In this document: positions 40,521 to 49,730 of the stretch, in pieces
Numbering within the stretch: the first letter of the stretch is position 1
Layout: every line of letters begins with the position of its first letter
NCBI GenBank assembly: GCA_902760755.1
Contig: CACWHK010000002.1
Coordinates: 1 to 64,000, forward strand
Origin: an uncultured Lachnospiraceae bacterium
GTDB taxonomy: Bacteria; Bacillota; Clostridia; Lachnospirales; Lachnospiraceae
DNA: 64,000 nucleotides
Direction of reading: 5' to 3'
Program-made: the position numbers and the translations under genes
The notes under the pieces: model-generated
The model's input: only the letters and a program-made list of their open reading frames with translations
The model's database searches: none
What the model was told of the DNA's origin: nothing

Positions 40521-41348
40521 ATGGATGTAAACGGAATCCTGATCGCCGCCGGGATCATCGGAGGCGTCGGTGTTATGGTGGGGATCCTGCTGGGAAGAGC
40601 CAGCAAGGTCTTCCATGTGGAAGAGAATAAGGTGGAGAAGGCGGTGCGTGAGGCACTGCCCGGAAATAACTGCGGAGCCTGCGGTTTTCCCGGGTGCGAC
40701 GGTCTGGCGAAGGCCATCGCGGAGGGTAAGGCTCCCGCAAATGCCTGTCCGGTGGGCGGAACGCCCGTAGGAGAGAAGGTGGCTGCCATCCTTGCGGAAG
40801 CAGGAGGAAGCAAAATGGATGCAGATTCGAAAGAGGAAGCAAAGCAGCCGGAGCGGAAGGTGGCGCTGGTTCACTGCAAGGGAGACTGCGATAAGGCAAA
40901 GGATGTCTTTGAGTATGTGGGCCCTGCAGTCTGCAGCATCGCGGTAAATACGCCCAACAGCGGCCCCAAGGCCTGTAGGTTCGGGTGTCTTGGTTACGGA
41001 GAGTGTGCTTCCGTCTGTGAGTTCGGAGCCATTTCCCTGGTGGATGGTATCGCAGTGGTGGATCCGGAAAAATGTGTGGCCTGCGGAAAGTGCGTTGCAG
41101 CCTGCCCGCGACACATCATATCCCTGGTTCCTGCATCCAAGTCCCATCATATCATGTGCAATTCACAGGATCGTGGGCCGGATGTGAAGAAGGCCTGTGA
41201 GGTGGGATGTCTCGGTTGCACCATGTGCGTAAAGCAGTGCCCGAAGGAAGCCATCGAGATGAAGGGGAATCTCCCCGTGATCGATTATGAGAAATGTGTT
41301 AACTGCGGACTTTGTGCGAAGAAGTGTCCCGCCAAGTCCATATCCTAG
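40521..41348 (+). CDS. rnfB: Rnf complex subunit RnfB
   Basis: Ferredoxin-accepting subunit of 275 residues from ATG 40521 (TAGGAGG 7 bases upstream). One N-terminal membrane segment (ILIAAGIIGGVGVMVGILLG), the Fe-S domain NNCGACGFPGCDGLAKAIA, and two ferredoxin-like clusters C-terminally, CVACGKCVAACPRHI and CVNCGLCAKKCPAKS, with further Cys groups CRFGCLGYGECASVC and CEVGCLGCTMCVKQCP. It is the last rnf gene; 17 bp later nrdR begins. Confidence 0.97.
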   Translation: MDVNGILIAAGIIGGVGVMVGILLGRASKVFHVEENKVEKAVREALPGNNCGACGFPGCDGLAKAIAEGKAPANACPVGGTPVGEKVAAILAEAGGSKMDADSKEEAKQPERKVALVHCKGDCDKAKDVFEYVGPAVCSIAVNTPNSGPKACRFGCLGYGECASVCEFGAISLVDGIAVVDPEKCVACGKCVAACPRHIISLVPASKSHHIMCNSQDRGPDVKKACEVGCLGCTMCVKQCPKEAIEMKGNLPVIDYEKCVNCGLCAKKCPAKSIS

Positions 41349-41365
41349 AAGAGGAGGATTAGAAC

Positions 41366-41815
41366 ATGAAGTGTCCGTTTTGCGGAGATGACAACACCCG
41401 CGTGATCGATTCCCGTCCGGCAGAGGACAACAACTCGATCCGTCGCCGTCGTCAGTGTGATGTCTGCGGCAAGCGTTTTACCACCTATGAGAAGGTGGAG
41501 ACCGTTCCGCTGATGATCATCAAGAAGGATCGTACACGGGAGGCCTATGACCGCTCCAAGCTGGAGAAGGGTCTGGTACGGTCCTGCCACAAGCGTCCGG
41601 TTACCATGGACCAGATCGAAAAGTGTGTGGATGAGATCGAGGCTGAGATCTTCAACATGGGACTCCGCGAGGTGGAGAGCCGGGATGTGGGAAGCATCGT
41701 TATGGATAAGATCCGGGATCTGGATGAGGTGGCTTATGTCCGCTTTGCTTCCGTCTACCGTGAGTTTAAGGACGTAAATACCTTTATGGATGAGCTGAAG
41801 AAGCTCCTGAAGTGA
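41366..41815 (+). CDS. nrdR: Transcriptional repressor NrdR
   Basis: ATP/dATP-sensing repressor of ribonucleotide reductase genes, 149 residues. A zinc ribbon with Cys3, Cys6, Cys31 and Cys34 precedes an ATP-cone ([33 protein letters not shown]). The signature [16 protein letters not shown] is present. The ATG follows GAAGAGGAGG. No nrd genes are in the window. A 1-bp gap separates it from the YigZ-family gene, so they are probably co-translated. Confidence 0.97.
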   Translation: MKCPFCGDDNTRVIDSRPAEDNNSIRRRRQCDVCGKRFTTYEKVETVPLMIIKKDRTREAYDRSKLEKGLVRSCHKRPVTMDQIEKCVDEIEAEIFNMGLREVESRDVGSIVMDKIRDLDEVAYVRFASVYREFKDVNTFMDELKKLLK

Positions 41816-41816
41816 T

Positions 41817-42425
41817 ATGGCTGATCGAATCTGTAAACTGATCGAGGGCGGAACCTCCGAGGTGGTGGTGAAGAAGTCCCGGTTTCTCGGGATCACATTT
41901 CCCGTGGAAACCGCGGAGGAGGCTGCGGAAAGGATCGCCGGCATCCGTAAGAAGTACTACGATGCCCGGCACAATTGCTATGCCTATCGGATCCCCGGGG
42001 CGGAGAAGTTCTCCGATGACGGAGAGCCGAGCCAGACGGCGGGGAAGCCCATGCTGGATGTGCTGACCGGCGCGAACCTGACCGGGGTGCTGGTGGTGGT
42101 GACCCGGTATTTCGGAGGTACCCTGCTTGGTACCGGCGGACTGGTCAGGGCCTATACCGAGGCTGCCCAGGAGGCGGTAAAGAACAGTAAGGTGATGGAG
42201 ATCTGTCCGAGAAGGATGGTTACGGTGACGGTGAACTATTCGGATCTCGGGAAGGTGCAGTACATCTTCCGGGAGGCAGGACTGGAGCCGGAGACAGATT
42301 TTCAGGCGGAGATCATTCTTTCCTCGGATGTTCCGGAGGAACAGGTGGGAAGCCTTACAGGAGCGATCACCGAGGCCACGGCAGGACGTGCCGTGATTCA
42401 GGTGGGAGAGCTGCATCTCTCATAA
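41817..42425 (+). CDS. YigZ/IMPACT family protein
   Basis: A 202-residue member of the UPF0029/IMPACT family. KKSRFLGITFPVETAEEAAERI and the signature DARHNCYAYRI, then FSDDGEPSQTAGKPMLDVL and VVVTRYFGGTLLGTGGLVRAY are strongly conserved. Eukaryotic IMPACT regulates Gcn2; the bacterial role is unclear, perhaps linked to the ribosome. It overlaps the nrdR end almost completely (1-bp gap) and has a clear bidirectional terminator after it. Confidence 0.94.
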   Translation: MADRICKLIEGGTSEVVVKKSRFLGITFPVETAEEAAERIAGIRKKYYDARHNCYAYRIPGAEKFSDDGEPSQTAGKPMLDVLTGANLTGVLVVVTRYFGGTLLGTGGLVRAYTEAAQEAVKNSKVMEICPRRMVTVTVNYSDLGKVQYIFREAGLEPETDFQAEIILSSDVPEEQVGSLTGAITEATAGRAVIQVGELHLS

Positions 42426-42440
42426 TAAGACTACAAATAA

Positions 42441-42472
42441 AACTGCCCGAGGGCCTATGCCTTCGGGCAGTT
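42441..42472. terminator. Bidirectional terminator between convergent genes
   Basis: AACTGCCCGAGGGC 42441-42454 pairs with GCCTTCGGGCAGTT 42459-42472 (14 bp, one G-T pair) around CTAT. It lies between the YigZ-family gene and the minus-strand NlpC/P60-like gene. Its loop is unlike the loop-conserved hairpins at 15690-15836 and 56695-56941. Confidence 0.88.
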
Positions 42473-42488
42473 GTTGTTCCATGATTCT

Positions 42489-43709
42489 TTACTCCACATC
42501 CTCGCTGATGGGGAAGAGGTAGATCTTTTTGATGGGGTTCAGCATCCGTATCTCCGTCACGCCACAGCCCGTATCCTGAGCCTGGCTCCAGAACTTATTC
42601 TCGGAGGAGGTATCTCCCCAGAAGATGCCGAGATGACAGTCCGCATCCTCATTTTCCGACTTGTCGGGGAAGAGGTACATGATGTCTCCCTTCTTTGCGT
42701 CACCGCTGGCAAGAAGCTCTTCCACGGAGTCGTAGGTCCGGCACTGCACATATTCCCGGAGTCCTAAGTAGAGGTAGCTGTCGGCATCGATAAAGCCGCC
42801 CTCCATGCCCATGGCATCCACCTTCTTTAAGTCACCGCCGGTGGACCGGATCAGGTGGGAGATAAAGCCGGAGCAGTTCATACCGCCGTTTTCTCCGTAC
42901 TCACCGTAGGGGCGGAGCAGTGCCTCCGGATCCTCCAGATGAGTCCAGATCCCGTCATAGGGGGTCTTAAAATAATAGTCATTAAAATGTGTTTCCATCC
43001 AGTAAAGAAGATGCCGGCTTCCCAGATACTGATCTATGGTGGGGGTGCCGTGCAGCACGGCACCGTACTGATCCATGAAGTATTCCTCATCATCTATGGT
43101 GGCGTACTCGCTGGCGTAGACGGAACCGTCTTCCTTACCGTAGTAGCTTCGCCCGTCCTGCTCATGCCATCCGGTGGCCTTCGTCAGTACCCCAGCAGAA
43201 TCGGCGGTGTAGAGATACCCGTCACAGGAGACCAGCCGGTCGGTGACCAGCTTTCCTTCCCGGTCCAGGTAGTAGCTCTTTCCATCCTGCGTCACCGTCT
43301 GAAGCTTCATATCCTCTCCGTCGGCTCCCACATAGTAGGTGCTGCCGTTCCGGGTCACAAAGGTTTCCCGGGCCTCGGTTGCCTCTGTGGTTGCAGGGAC
43401 CGTTGCAGCCTGAGTGGCTGCTGTGGTTGCAGGGGCAGAGGTGGAAGCGGTTTCTTCCTCGCTCCTTTTTCCGGCCCGTGCGATCAGTACTATGATGCAG
43501 AGGATCAGGAGTACCGCAAAGATTCCGCCGCCGATCAGCTTGATGCGGAGGGCCTTTTGCCTGGCCTTACGCTGTTCCTCGATCTTCTTTCGGGCAAGCT
43601 CCCGCTTTTGCTCCACCTGTCTGGAGCGCCTGCCCCCGGAGGGGGAACCGGCCTTCGGTCGTGCTTCTTCATTTTCCTTTGGTTCGATCATTTCGTTTTT
43701 CTCGTCCAC
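42489..43709 (-). CDS. Membrane-anchored NlpC/P60-like protein
   Basis: A 406-residue protein. The N-terminal 55 residues are basic and helical (QVEQKRELARKKIEEQRKAR), then one membrane segment (LIGGGIFAVLLILCIIVLIA), a Thr/Ala-rich linker (SAPATTAATQAATVPATTEA), and Gly/Tyr/Asp repeats like those of cell-wall-binding proteins (YYLDREGKLVTDRLVSCDG). The C-terminal domain has a Cys279 (GMNCSGFISHLI) and His359 (DCHLGIFWGD), the Cys-His pair of NlpC/P60 peptidases, so it probably cleaves peptidoglycan stems or a similar amide. The start is GTG at 43709 with AAGGA before it. A type II topology with the hydrolase outside is inferred. Confidence 0.85.
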   Translation of the reverse strand: MDEKNEMIEPKENEEARPKAGSPSGGRRSRQVEQKRELARKKIEEQRKARQKALRIKLIGGGIFAVLLILCIIVLIARAGKRSEEETASTSAPATTAATQAATVPATTEATEARETFVTRNGSTYYVGADGEDMKLQTVTQDGKSYYLDREGKLVTDRLVSCDGYLYTADSAGVLTKATGWHEQDGRSYYGKEDGSVYASEYATIDDEEYFMDQYGAVLHGTPTIDQYLGSRHLLYWMETHFNDYYFKTPYDGIWTHLEDPEALLRPYGEYGENGGMNCSGFISHLIRSTGGDLKKVDAMGMEGGFIDADSYLYLGLREYVQCRTYDSVEELLASGDAKKGDIMYLFPDKSENEDADCHLGIFWGDTSSENKFWSQAQDTGCGVTEIRMLNPIKKIYLFPISEDVE

Positions 43710-43791
43710 GGATTCCTTCGCTTTCTAAACTAAACTTTACGGTTCTTCAATAAATATAGCCTTGATCATCGTAATTTTAACAGGTGCATTT

Positions 43792-44841
43792 TTAGAAGTA
43801 GTACGTGGGCAGACACATGGCCACGATCTTAAAGGCCCGGTCGAAGGAGGAGATGTCGAAGAGGACCCCTCCCAGAATGATGGCCATGGTAAGAAGGATC
43901 GGAAGGACCTTCTGGTACACGGCACTGCTGCGGAGGATCACGCTGAAGAGGAGTGCGTACACGACGCAGACCAGAGAGTAAAGCGTAACCTCTCCCAGGA
44001 TCACCAGCCCGTTTCCGCCCTCGGTGATCCAGAGCACCGGCCAGGTGATCACGGACATGGGCAGGATACAGGATACGATATGAAGCAGTCGCATCACGTA
44101 TCGCTCGGAGCCGCGGAGCCTAAGATACAGTCGTTCCTCAGAATCCTTCAGATACGTTGCGATGCCGATCAGTCCTGCAGTCAGGATAAAGAGGCCTGCC
44201 AGCTTCCGGACGGGGATGTCCACCTTCTCCTCACGGGTCAGGTCATTGTAGATACCGCCGGAGGAATCCTCCACACGGAAGATCTCCGTACCGTTTTGGA
44301 ACTCTTCGTAGATCTTTCCCAGCTCCTCCAGAACTGCGGGCATGGACTTCTGCAGGGTATCGGTTGCATAGACCGGACTTTCCTGCACCCGGCTCTTTGC
44401 GATCTGCAGCGCAAAATGCCGGTAGAAATGACTGAAGAACTCATCCCGGCTGAGGGACGGGAGCATGGATGCCTGAGTGGTATAAACCTCGATGGGCGTG
44501 GGTGTATCACTGGTAATGGCATTGGAGGTAAAGCCTGCAGGGATCACATATCCCGCATTTGCCTTGCCGGAGGAGATATCCTCATACATGGTCTCACGGC
44601 TGTCCACGGTATAGAAGTGGAAGATGGCATTTGCATGGCAAAGATCCTCCACGGTTTTCTGCATGTTGGGATCCGTATCCTCGGAGAGGATGGCTACCGG
44701 AAGGTAGAGGGTCTTCTCGGAGGAGGGCACCTGACGATAAAGAATGGCAAGGCCTACCAGGATCACCAGCATGGCGATATTCACCGGCTGGCGGATGCTC
44801 CGCTTCAGGAGGATAAAGAATCGGTTGAGAAACAGCTTCAT
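43792..44841 (-). CDS. ABC-2 type permease, second of the exporter
   Basis: A 349-residue ABC-2 permease. One N-terminal membrane segment is followed by a large external domain (about residues 35-180, with DTDPNMQKTVEDLCHAN), then five more segments (AGLFILTAGLIGIATYL onward). The last segment ends abruptly at LPTYYF and seems short for the family. It follows the first permease by 2 bp and has no terminator before the NlpC/P60-like gene. The three-gene set is likely an exporter of unknown substrate. Confidence 0.88.
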   Translation of the reverse strand: MKLFLNRFFILLKRSIRQPVNIAMLVILVGLAILYRQVPSSEKTLYLPVAILSEDTDPNMQKTVEDLCHANAIFHFYTVDSRETMYEDISSGKANAGYVIPAGFTSNAITSDTPTPIEVYTTQASMLPSLSRDEFFSHFYRHFALQIAKSRVQESPVYATDTLQKSMPAVLEELGKIYEEFQNGTEIFRVEDSSGGIYNDLTREEKVDIPVRKLAGLFILTAGLIGIATYLKDSEERLYLRLRGSERYVMRLLHIVSCILPMSVITWPVLWITEGGNGLVILGEVTLYSLVCVVYALLFSVILRSSAVYQKVLPILLTMAIILGGVLFDISSFDRAFKIVAMCLPTYYF

Positions 44842-44843
44842 CG

Positions 44844-45968
44844 TTATACCCCCTTAAAAAGAACAAAGCGCATGAATCGGATCATGACGGACACCGGGTT
44901 CCAGCGTGCGATATCCTGCAGAAACTTCGGAAGGAAGTCCTCCGGGATCAGTCCGCCGGCGATATACATGAGAAGAACGATGGCAACAAGGATCACCAGG
45001 TTCGAGTATACCGGGTTACGGACTGCGTAGGAGAGCAGCAGGATGAAAAGTCCGAGCACCATCAGCACCGGGAATATGGTGATCAGTGCTGTCAGCTTCG
45101 GACTGAGTTTTGCGATGGTAAAGCCAAGGAAGATCAGAAGAAATGCGGCATAGAGCAGCACTACGGTGCTGATCCACTCGGAGATCCCAATCCCGAACCG
45201 GCTGACGCCGCTGCATTTCTGACGGATCACGTAAGCGGGCTTCTTGCCCTGGTAGAAGGCGGTCAGGATAAAGCAGAGGAAGGAAAGAACCAGGAGGCCG
45301 TAGCTTCCGGCCAACTTCTCCTTCAGAGAGAGTCCGGACAGGGAGTCAAAGGATTTGGTGACAAAGAGACTTTCCCGTGCCAGAACGTAGGCCAGATTGT
45401 AGCTGTCCAGGTTGTCGGCCAGCATGAATGCTGCGTCCTTATCGGATATGGAGGCTCCGAACACCTCGTTCAGGGACTGGACCGCGAACTTGGCGGCCTG
45501 GGCGGTCCCCAGCATATTTGCACTGGAAAGCAGGAGGTCATTGATGATATGCTCCTCCAGCGTATTATTCTCCTGAAAAATGATACGGATCGGCTGATTG
45601 TTTCCCACGGATACATTTCCGACGAAGCCCTCGGGGATCATGATGAGTGCGGTGATCTCTGCGGCTTCCAGGGCCTTCCGTCCCTCTTCCTCCGTATCAA
45701 ACTGGTGGATCTCCAGGGCTTCGCGGAAGCTCTGCATATCCTCTACCAGCTTCAGTCCCGACTTATCCTGGTCGGAATTGAGGGGCATGAAGAGACCAAC
45801 GGGGACCTTGGTGTAACGGTTCGGGTCAAAGAAGAGGCTTTCACCGTTCTTGATCACCACCAGGGATACCAGCAGGAACAAAAGGGTATAGAGCAGCGTG
45901 GCGGGCAGTATGCGAACGGCCCGTCGAAGATCCATACATATGGTTCGTTTCAGCTGTGGAAGATTCAT
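44844..45968 (-). CDS. ABC-2 type permease, first of the exporter
   Basis: A 374-residue permease with the same layout as its neighbour: an N-terminal segment (ILPATLLYTLLFLLVSLVVI), a large external domain with VGNNQPIRIIFQENNTLEEHI, then five segments near the end (PKLTALITIFPVLMVLGLFIL and others). It starts 25 bp after the ATPase stop. The two different half-permeases probably form a heterodimer with the ATPase. The domain plan resembles YhgE/ABC-2 exporters. Confidence 0.88.
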   Translation of the reverse strand: MNLPQLKRTICMDLRRAVRILPATLLYTLLFLLVSLVVIKNGESLFFDPNRYTKVPVGLFMPLNSDQDKSGLKLVEDMQSFREALEIHQFDTEEEGRKALEAAEITALIMIPEGFVGNVSVGNNQPIRIIFQENNTLEEHIINDLLLSSANMLGTAQAAKFAVQSLNEVFGASISDKDAAFMLADNLDSYNLAYVLARESLFVTKSFDSLSGLSLKEKLAGSYGLLVLSFLCFILTAFYQGKKPAYVIRQKCSGVSRFGIGISEWISTVVLLYAAFLLIFLGFTIAKLSPKLTALITIFPVLMVLGLFILLLSYAVRNPVYSNLVILVAIVLLMYIAGGLIPEDFLPKFLQDIARWNPVSVMIRFMRFVLFKGV

Positions 45969-45993
45969 TGGTAGTAGTCCTGATTTCTATAGA

Positions 45994-46674
45994 TCATTGC
46001 TGCGCCAGAAGCTGCGGGATGGAGACGTCTGCCGGGAATTCTCGAAGACTGGTGCAGCTGCCGTTTCGAAGCAGATAGACATCATCGCAGAATTCAAAGA
46101 GACGTTCCTCGTGGGAAGCCACAAAGGTGAGGCCTCCTCCGGCGCGGAAGGTGTTGATATAGGAAAGGATCGCATCCTTGGCCAGGATATCCAGCGCGGA
46201 CAGCGGCTCATCCAGAAGGAGAACCCGGGGCTGGTTGATCAGGACCGTGGCGATGGACAGACGCTTCTTCATACCGCCGGACATGCTGCGGACCGGGATA
46301 TTCAGAAAGGTATGAACGCCCAGGATCGACAGGATGGTATTCTGAAGGGTATCCATGATCTCTTCCTTGGTCCTGGAGGTCCAGAGCCTGAGGTTATCCA
46401 TGGCGGAAAGCTCCTCGATCAGTGCATTTTCCTGGGTAACGTAGCCAACCTCTGCAAGATAGGTCTTCGGATCCTCCTTATAGGTTTTTCCGTTCAGAAG
46501 GATCCTTCCCTCGCTCTGGGCCTTGGCCCCGGCGATGGCGGAGAGCAGAGTGGACTTTCCGGAACCGTTCAGACCGAGCAGGCCTATGGTATGTCCGGCC
46601 TCTGCCCGAAAGGATACGTCGGACAGAACGGTCTTCTTTCTGTATTTCAATGTAACGTGCTCGATCTCGATCAT
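45994..46674 (-). CDS. ABC transporter ATPase of the exporter
   Basis: A 226-residue ATP-binding subunit. Walker A GLNGSGKSTLL, signature MSGGMKKRLSIATVLI, Walker B RVLLLDEPLSALD and the switch His in VASHEERLFE are all present. It is the first gene of the minus-strand operon with the two permeases at 44844 and 43792. The upstream region holds three TTTGATTT repeats at 46693-46725 that may be regulatory. Confidence 0.93.
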   Translation of the reverse strand: MIEIEHVTLKYRKKTVLSDVSFRAEAGHTIGLLGLNGSGKSTLLSAIAGAKAQSEGRILLNGKTYKEDPKTYLAEVGYVTQENALIEELSAMDNLRLWTSRTKEEIMDTLQNTILSILGVHTFLNIPVRSMSGGMKKRLSIATVLINQPRVLLLDEPLSALDILAKDAILSYINTFRAGGGLTFVASHEERLFEFCDDVYLLRNGSCTSLREFPADVSIPQLLAQQ

Positions 46675-46692
46675 GAGTGTTCCTCTTTTACA

Positions 46693-46725
46693 TTTGATTT
46701 TTAAGTTTGATTTAAGTTTTGATTT
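46693..46725. repeat. Three TTTGATTT repeats upstream of the ABC operon
   Basis: TTTGATTT occurs at 46693-46700, 46706-46713 and 46718-46725, 12-13 bp apart, just upstream of the ATPase gene on the minus strand. The divergent gap 46675-46919 is AT-rich, has no gene, and no clearly convincing promoter for either direction. Confidence 0.5.
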
Positions 46726-46919
46726 GTACTATGATAAAGGTTGATCCGTGGACCGCTTGTTCACATTTGAATAATCCATTAACAAAAGGCTTAATAATTA
46801 TTTAAATGATTCTCAACAAGTATATCACAAATTCAACATAATGAAAGAATAAAGTTACATCCAAACACGGGGCCATATGATATGCAAAGATTCCGGGTTT
46901 GGAAAGGAGGCATAACGCT

Positions 46920-48467
46920 ATGAATGATGAATTTGGAACCTTTTCTTATGGGAACGGAAAAAAAGAGACGGGAGCAGCGACCGGGGCGAATGAACGTAAG
47001 AAGGCCTGGACGCCGGAGCCCTACAAGGAGAGCGTGTATAACGCAGGGAATTATGTCCGGACGGATTACTCCAGACAGGAGTACTTAAAGCCGACGGAGC
47101 AAAGATATCAGAGCCCGCAGCAAAGCTACCAGAGTCCGCAGCCAAGCTACCAGAGCCCGAGGCAGAGCTATCAGAGTCCGCAGCAGAGCTATCAGCCTGC
47201 ACCGGTGAAGGGACCTGAGCCGGAGAAGCCGGTTCCTCCGAAGAAGAAGGAGAAGAAGGAAACCTCCTTCGGACGTAAGGTTCTTCTTACGGCGGTGCTC
47301 GGACTGGTCTTCGGACTGATCGGCGGCGGTGCATTTATCGGCCTTAATAAGGTGTTCGGTGATTCCGATAAGGGAGGAACCACCACAGGCAGTACTAAGG
47401 ATCCCGGCGGATCCACCGAGACAGGAACCACACAGGCAACCTTAAATACCGGGGATCAGATCAAGACACAGGACGTGGTAAACGGTGATACCGCATCCCA
47501 GACCATCAATTATGATGTGGCTGAGATCGTAAAGAAGGCACAGCCCTCCATCGTATCCATTACCACAAGAGTGACCACCCAATATCAGTACTTCTATCAG
47601 CAGTTTGAGCAGGAATCCACAGGCGCAGGCTCCGGTATCATCATCGGGGAGAGCCCGGAGAAGCTGTATATCGCAACGAATTATCACGTGATCCAGAATG
47701 CGAAGGAGATCAACGTCGGCTTTAACGACGGACAGATCCTGAAGGCAAAGGTCACGGGATATGATAAGAACAATGACGTAGCCGTTGTTGAGATCCCGAT
47801 CTCGGATATCCCGGAAAGCACCGCAGCAGCCATCAGCGTAGCGGTTCCCGGCAATTCGGACGAGCTGCAGGTCGGTGAGCCCTGTATCGCCATCGGTAAC
47901 GCACTTGGCTACGGCCAGTCCGTAACCGTAGGTTATATCAGCGCACTGAACCGTTCCATCTCCGGAAATGAAGGAAGCTATATCCAGACGGATGCAGCCA
48001 TCAACCCCGGTAACAGCGGCGGTGCCCTGATCAATGCAAAGGGTGAGGTCATCGGTATCAACTCCGTTAAGTATGTGGACAGCAAGGTAGAGGGCATGGG
48101 CTTCTCCATCCCCATCAACCGTGCCATGACCATCATTGACGGCCTGATCAACGGCGGAACCGGAGGAAAGGTTTATATCGGTATCTCCGGAGCCAACATC
48201 AGCTCGGAGTACTCCCAGATCTACGGATTCCCGGAGGGCGCATATGTAAAGAGCGTGACCAAGGGATCTCCGGCGGAGAGAGCGGGAATCCATGAAGGCG
48301 ATATCATCGTCGGCCTGGAGGGAACCACCATCACGACCATGGAGCAGTTTGTGGAAAAGCTGCAGGCATATAAGGCGGGAACAGAGGTTAAGATCGACAT
48401 CTACCGTGCGAATTCCGTCGGAAAGTATGAGAAGCAGACCATCTCCGTTGTCACCGCAGAAGAATAA
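46920..48467 (+). CDS. htrA: HtrA/DegP-type serine protease
   Basis: Membrane-anchored envelope quality-control protease, 515 residues from ATG 46920 (AAAGGAGG 10 bases upstream). A disordered N-terminal region carries four 7-residue YQSPxxS repeats (63-90), one membrane segment follows (about 121-142), then a Ser/Thr/Gly linker and the trypsin-like domain with His256 (NYHVIQN), Asp286 (NNDVAVVEI) and Ser366 (GNSGGA). A PDZ domain (about 425-505) ends it. Orientation puts the protease outside. It is 19 bp before tgt. Confidence 0.96.
   Translation: MNDEFGTFSYGNGKKETGAATGANERKKAWTPEPYKESVYNAGNYVRTDYSRQEYLKPTEQRYQSPQQSYQSPQPSYQSPRQSYQSPQQSYQPAPVKGPEPEKPVPPKKKEKKETSFGRKVLLTAVLGLVFGLIGGGAFIGLNKVFGDSDKGGTTTGSTKDPGGSTETGTTQATLNTGDQIKTQDVVNGDTASQTINYDVAEIVKKAQPSIVSITTRVTTQYQYFYQQFEQESTGAGSGIIIGESPEKLYIATNYHVIQNAKEINVGFNDGQILKAKVTGYDKNNDVAVVEIPISDIPESTAAAISVAVPGNSDELQVGEPCIAIGNALGYGQSVTVGYISALNRSISGNEGSYIQTDAAINPGNSGGALINAKGEVIGINSVKYVDSKVEGMGFSIPINRAMTIIDGLINGGTGGKVYIGISGANISSEYSQIYGFPEGAYVKSVTKGSPAERAGIHEGDIIVGLEGTTITTMEQFVEKLQAYKAGTEVKIDIYRANSVGKYEKQTISVVTAEE
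47106..47189 (+). repeat. 21-bp tandem repeat inside htrA
   Basis: Four in-frame 21-bp units coding YQSPQQS, YQSPQPS, YQSPRQS and YQSPQQS. The region is cytoplasmic and disordered; copy number may vary between strains. It is not a CRISPR array. Confidence 0.85.
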
Positions 48468-48485
48468 GCAAGGAACAGGAAGCAT

Positions 48486-49616
48486 ATGTACAAACTGATC
48501 GCACAGGATCGCCGTGCGCGGAGTGGCACCTTTGCCACTCCCCACGGAGTGATCGAAACGCCGGTTTTCATGAATGTGGGAACCGTGGCAGCCATCAAAG
48601 GAGCCCTGAGTGCCGAGGATCTTGAACGGATCGGCACTCAGGTTTTGTTGTGTAATACGTACCATCTCCATGTACGGCCGGGAGACGAGCTGGTAAAGGA
48701 GCTGGGCGGACTTCAGGAGATGACCACCTGGCGGGGACCGATCCTTACGGATTCCGGCGGATTTCAGGTGTATTCCCTGGCAAAGCTTCGGGCCATTAAG
48801 GAGGAGGGAGTTTCCTTCCAGTCCCATATCGACGGAAGGAAGATCTTCATGGGACCGGAGGAGAGCATGACCATCCAGTCGAACCTGGGCTCCACCATAG
48901 CCATGGCCTTCGACGAGTGTCCGCCGGCCAAGGCGGACCGGGCCTATATCCAGCCCTCCGTGGACCGGACCTTCCGCTGGCTGCTCCGCTGCAAGGCGAA
49001 GCTGGAGGAGCTGAACCGGACTCCAGGAGTGGTGAATCCCCTGCAGTATCTCTTCGGAATCAATCAGGGCGGAGTCATCGATGATATCCGGATCGATCAT
49101 GCGAAGCGGATCGCGGAGCTGGACCTTCCGGGTTATGCCATCGGGGGCCTGGCAGTGGGAGAATCCCATGAGGAAATGTATCACATCCTGGATGTGACCG
49201 TACCGCACCTGCCTCAGGACCGGCCGGTGTACCTGATGGGTGTCGGGACTCCGGAGAATATTCTGGAGGCCGTGGACCGGGGTGTGGACTTCTTCGACTG
49301 CGTCTATCCCAGCAGGAACGGACGCCACGGACAGGTGTACACACATTTCGGAAAGCTGAACCTGAAGAATCAGTGCTTTGAGAAGGATACGCGTCCCATC
49401 GAGGAGGGGTGCGGGTGTCCCGCCTGTCAGCGCTTCAGCCGTGCCTATGTCCGCCATCTCCTGAAGGCGGGAGAGATGCTGGGACTACGGCTGGCGGTGC
49501 TGCATAATCTTTACTTCTATAATCACCTGATGGAAGAGATCCGGATAGCCATCCGGAGCGGAACCTATGAAAGCTTCAAGGCGGAAACCCTGGACCGGAT
49601 GCGTCAGGGAGAATAG
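48486..49616 (+). CDS. tgt: Queuine tRNA-ribosyltransferase
   Basis: Exchanges guanine-34 of certain tRNAs for preQ1, 376 residues. Family motifs: TPVFMNVGTVAAIKG, DSGGFQVYSL with the catalytic-region Asp, MAFDECPP, GIPNQGG-equivalent GINQGG, GGLAVGES, and the zinc site CGCPACQRFSRAYVRHL. The ATG at 48486 follows AAGGAACAGG. No queA is adjacent; tgt-yajC order is conserved in many bacteria and is kept here. Confidence 0.96.
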   Translation: MYKLIAQDRRARSGTFATPHGVIETPVFMNVGTVAAIKGALSAEDLERIGTQVLLCNTYHLHVRPGDELVKELGGLQEMTTWRGPILTDSGGFQVYSLAKLRAIKEEGVSFQSHIDGRKIFMGPEESMTIQSNLGSTIAMAFDECPPAKADRAYIQPSVDRTFRWLLRCKAKLEELNRTPGVVNPLQYLFGINQGGVIDDIRIDHAKRIAELDLPGYAIGGLAVGESHEEMYHILDVTVPHLPQDRPVYLMGVGTPENILEAVDRGVDFFDCVYPSRNGRHGQVYTHFGKLNLKNQCFEKDTRPIEEGCGCPACQRFSRAYVRHLLKAGEMLGLRLAVLHNLYFYNHLMEEIRIAIRSGTYESFKAETLDRMRQGE

Positions 49617-49662
49617 CGAAAATGTGCCGGAAAAGAATGCGGAGGATTCCTGCATTTTAAGG

Positions 49663-49691
49663 TTGCACTTTTTTCTGAAATCAAGTAATAT
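49663..49691 (+). promoter_or_regulatory. Promoter of yajC
   Basis: TTGCAC (49663-49668) and TAATAT (49686-49691) are exactly 17 bp apart, giving a start near 49698, about 33 nt before yajC. Confidence 0.65.
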
Positions 49692-49730
49692 AGAGAACGT
49701 ATATTTTTTTGAGACAAAGGAGACACTTCA

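Noticed and set aside
47106..47189. Regular 21-bp repeats considered as a CRISPR array
   Set aside because: The repeats are contiguous without spacers and code in-frame YQSPxxS units of HtrA.
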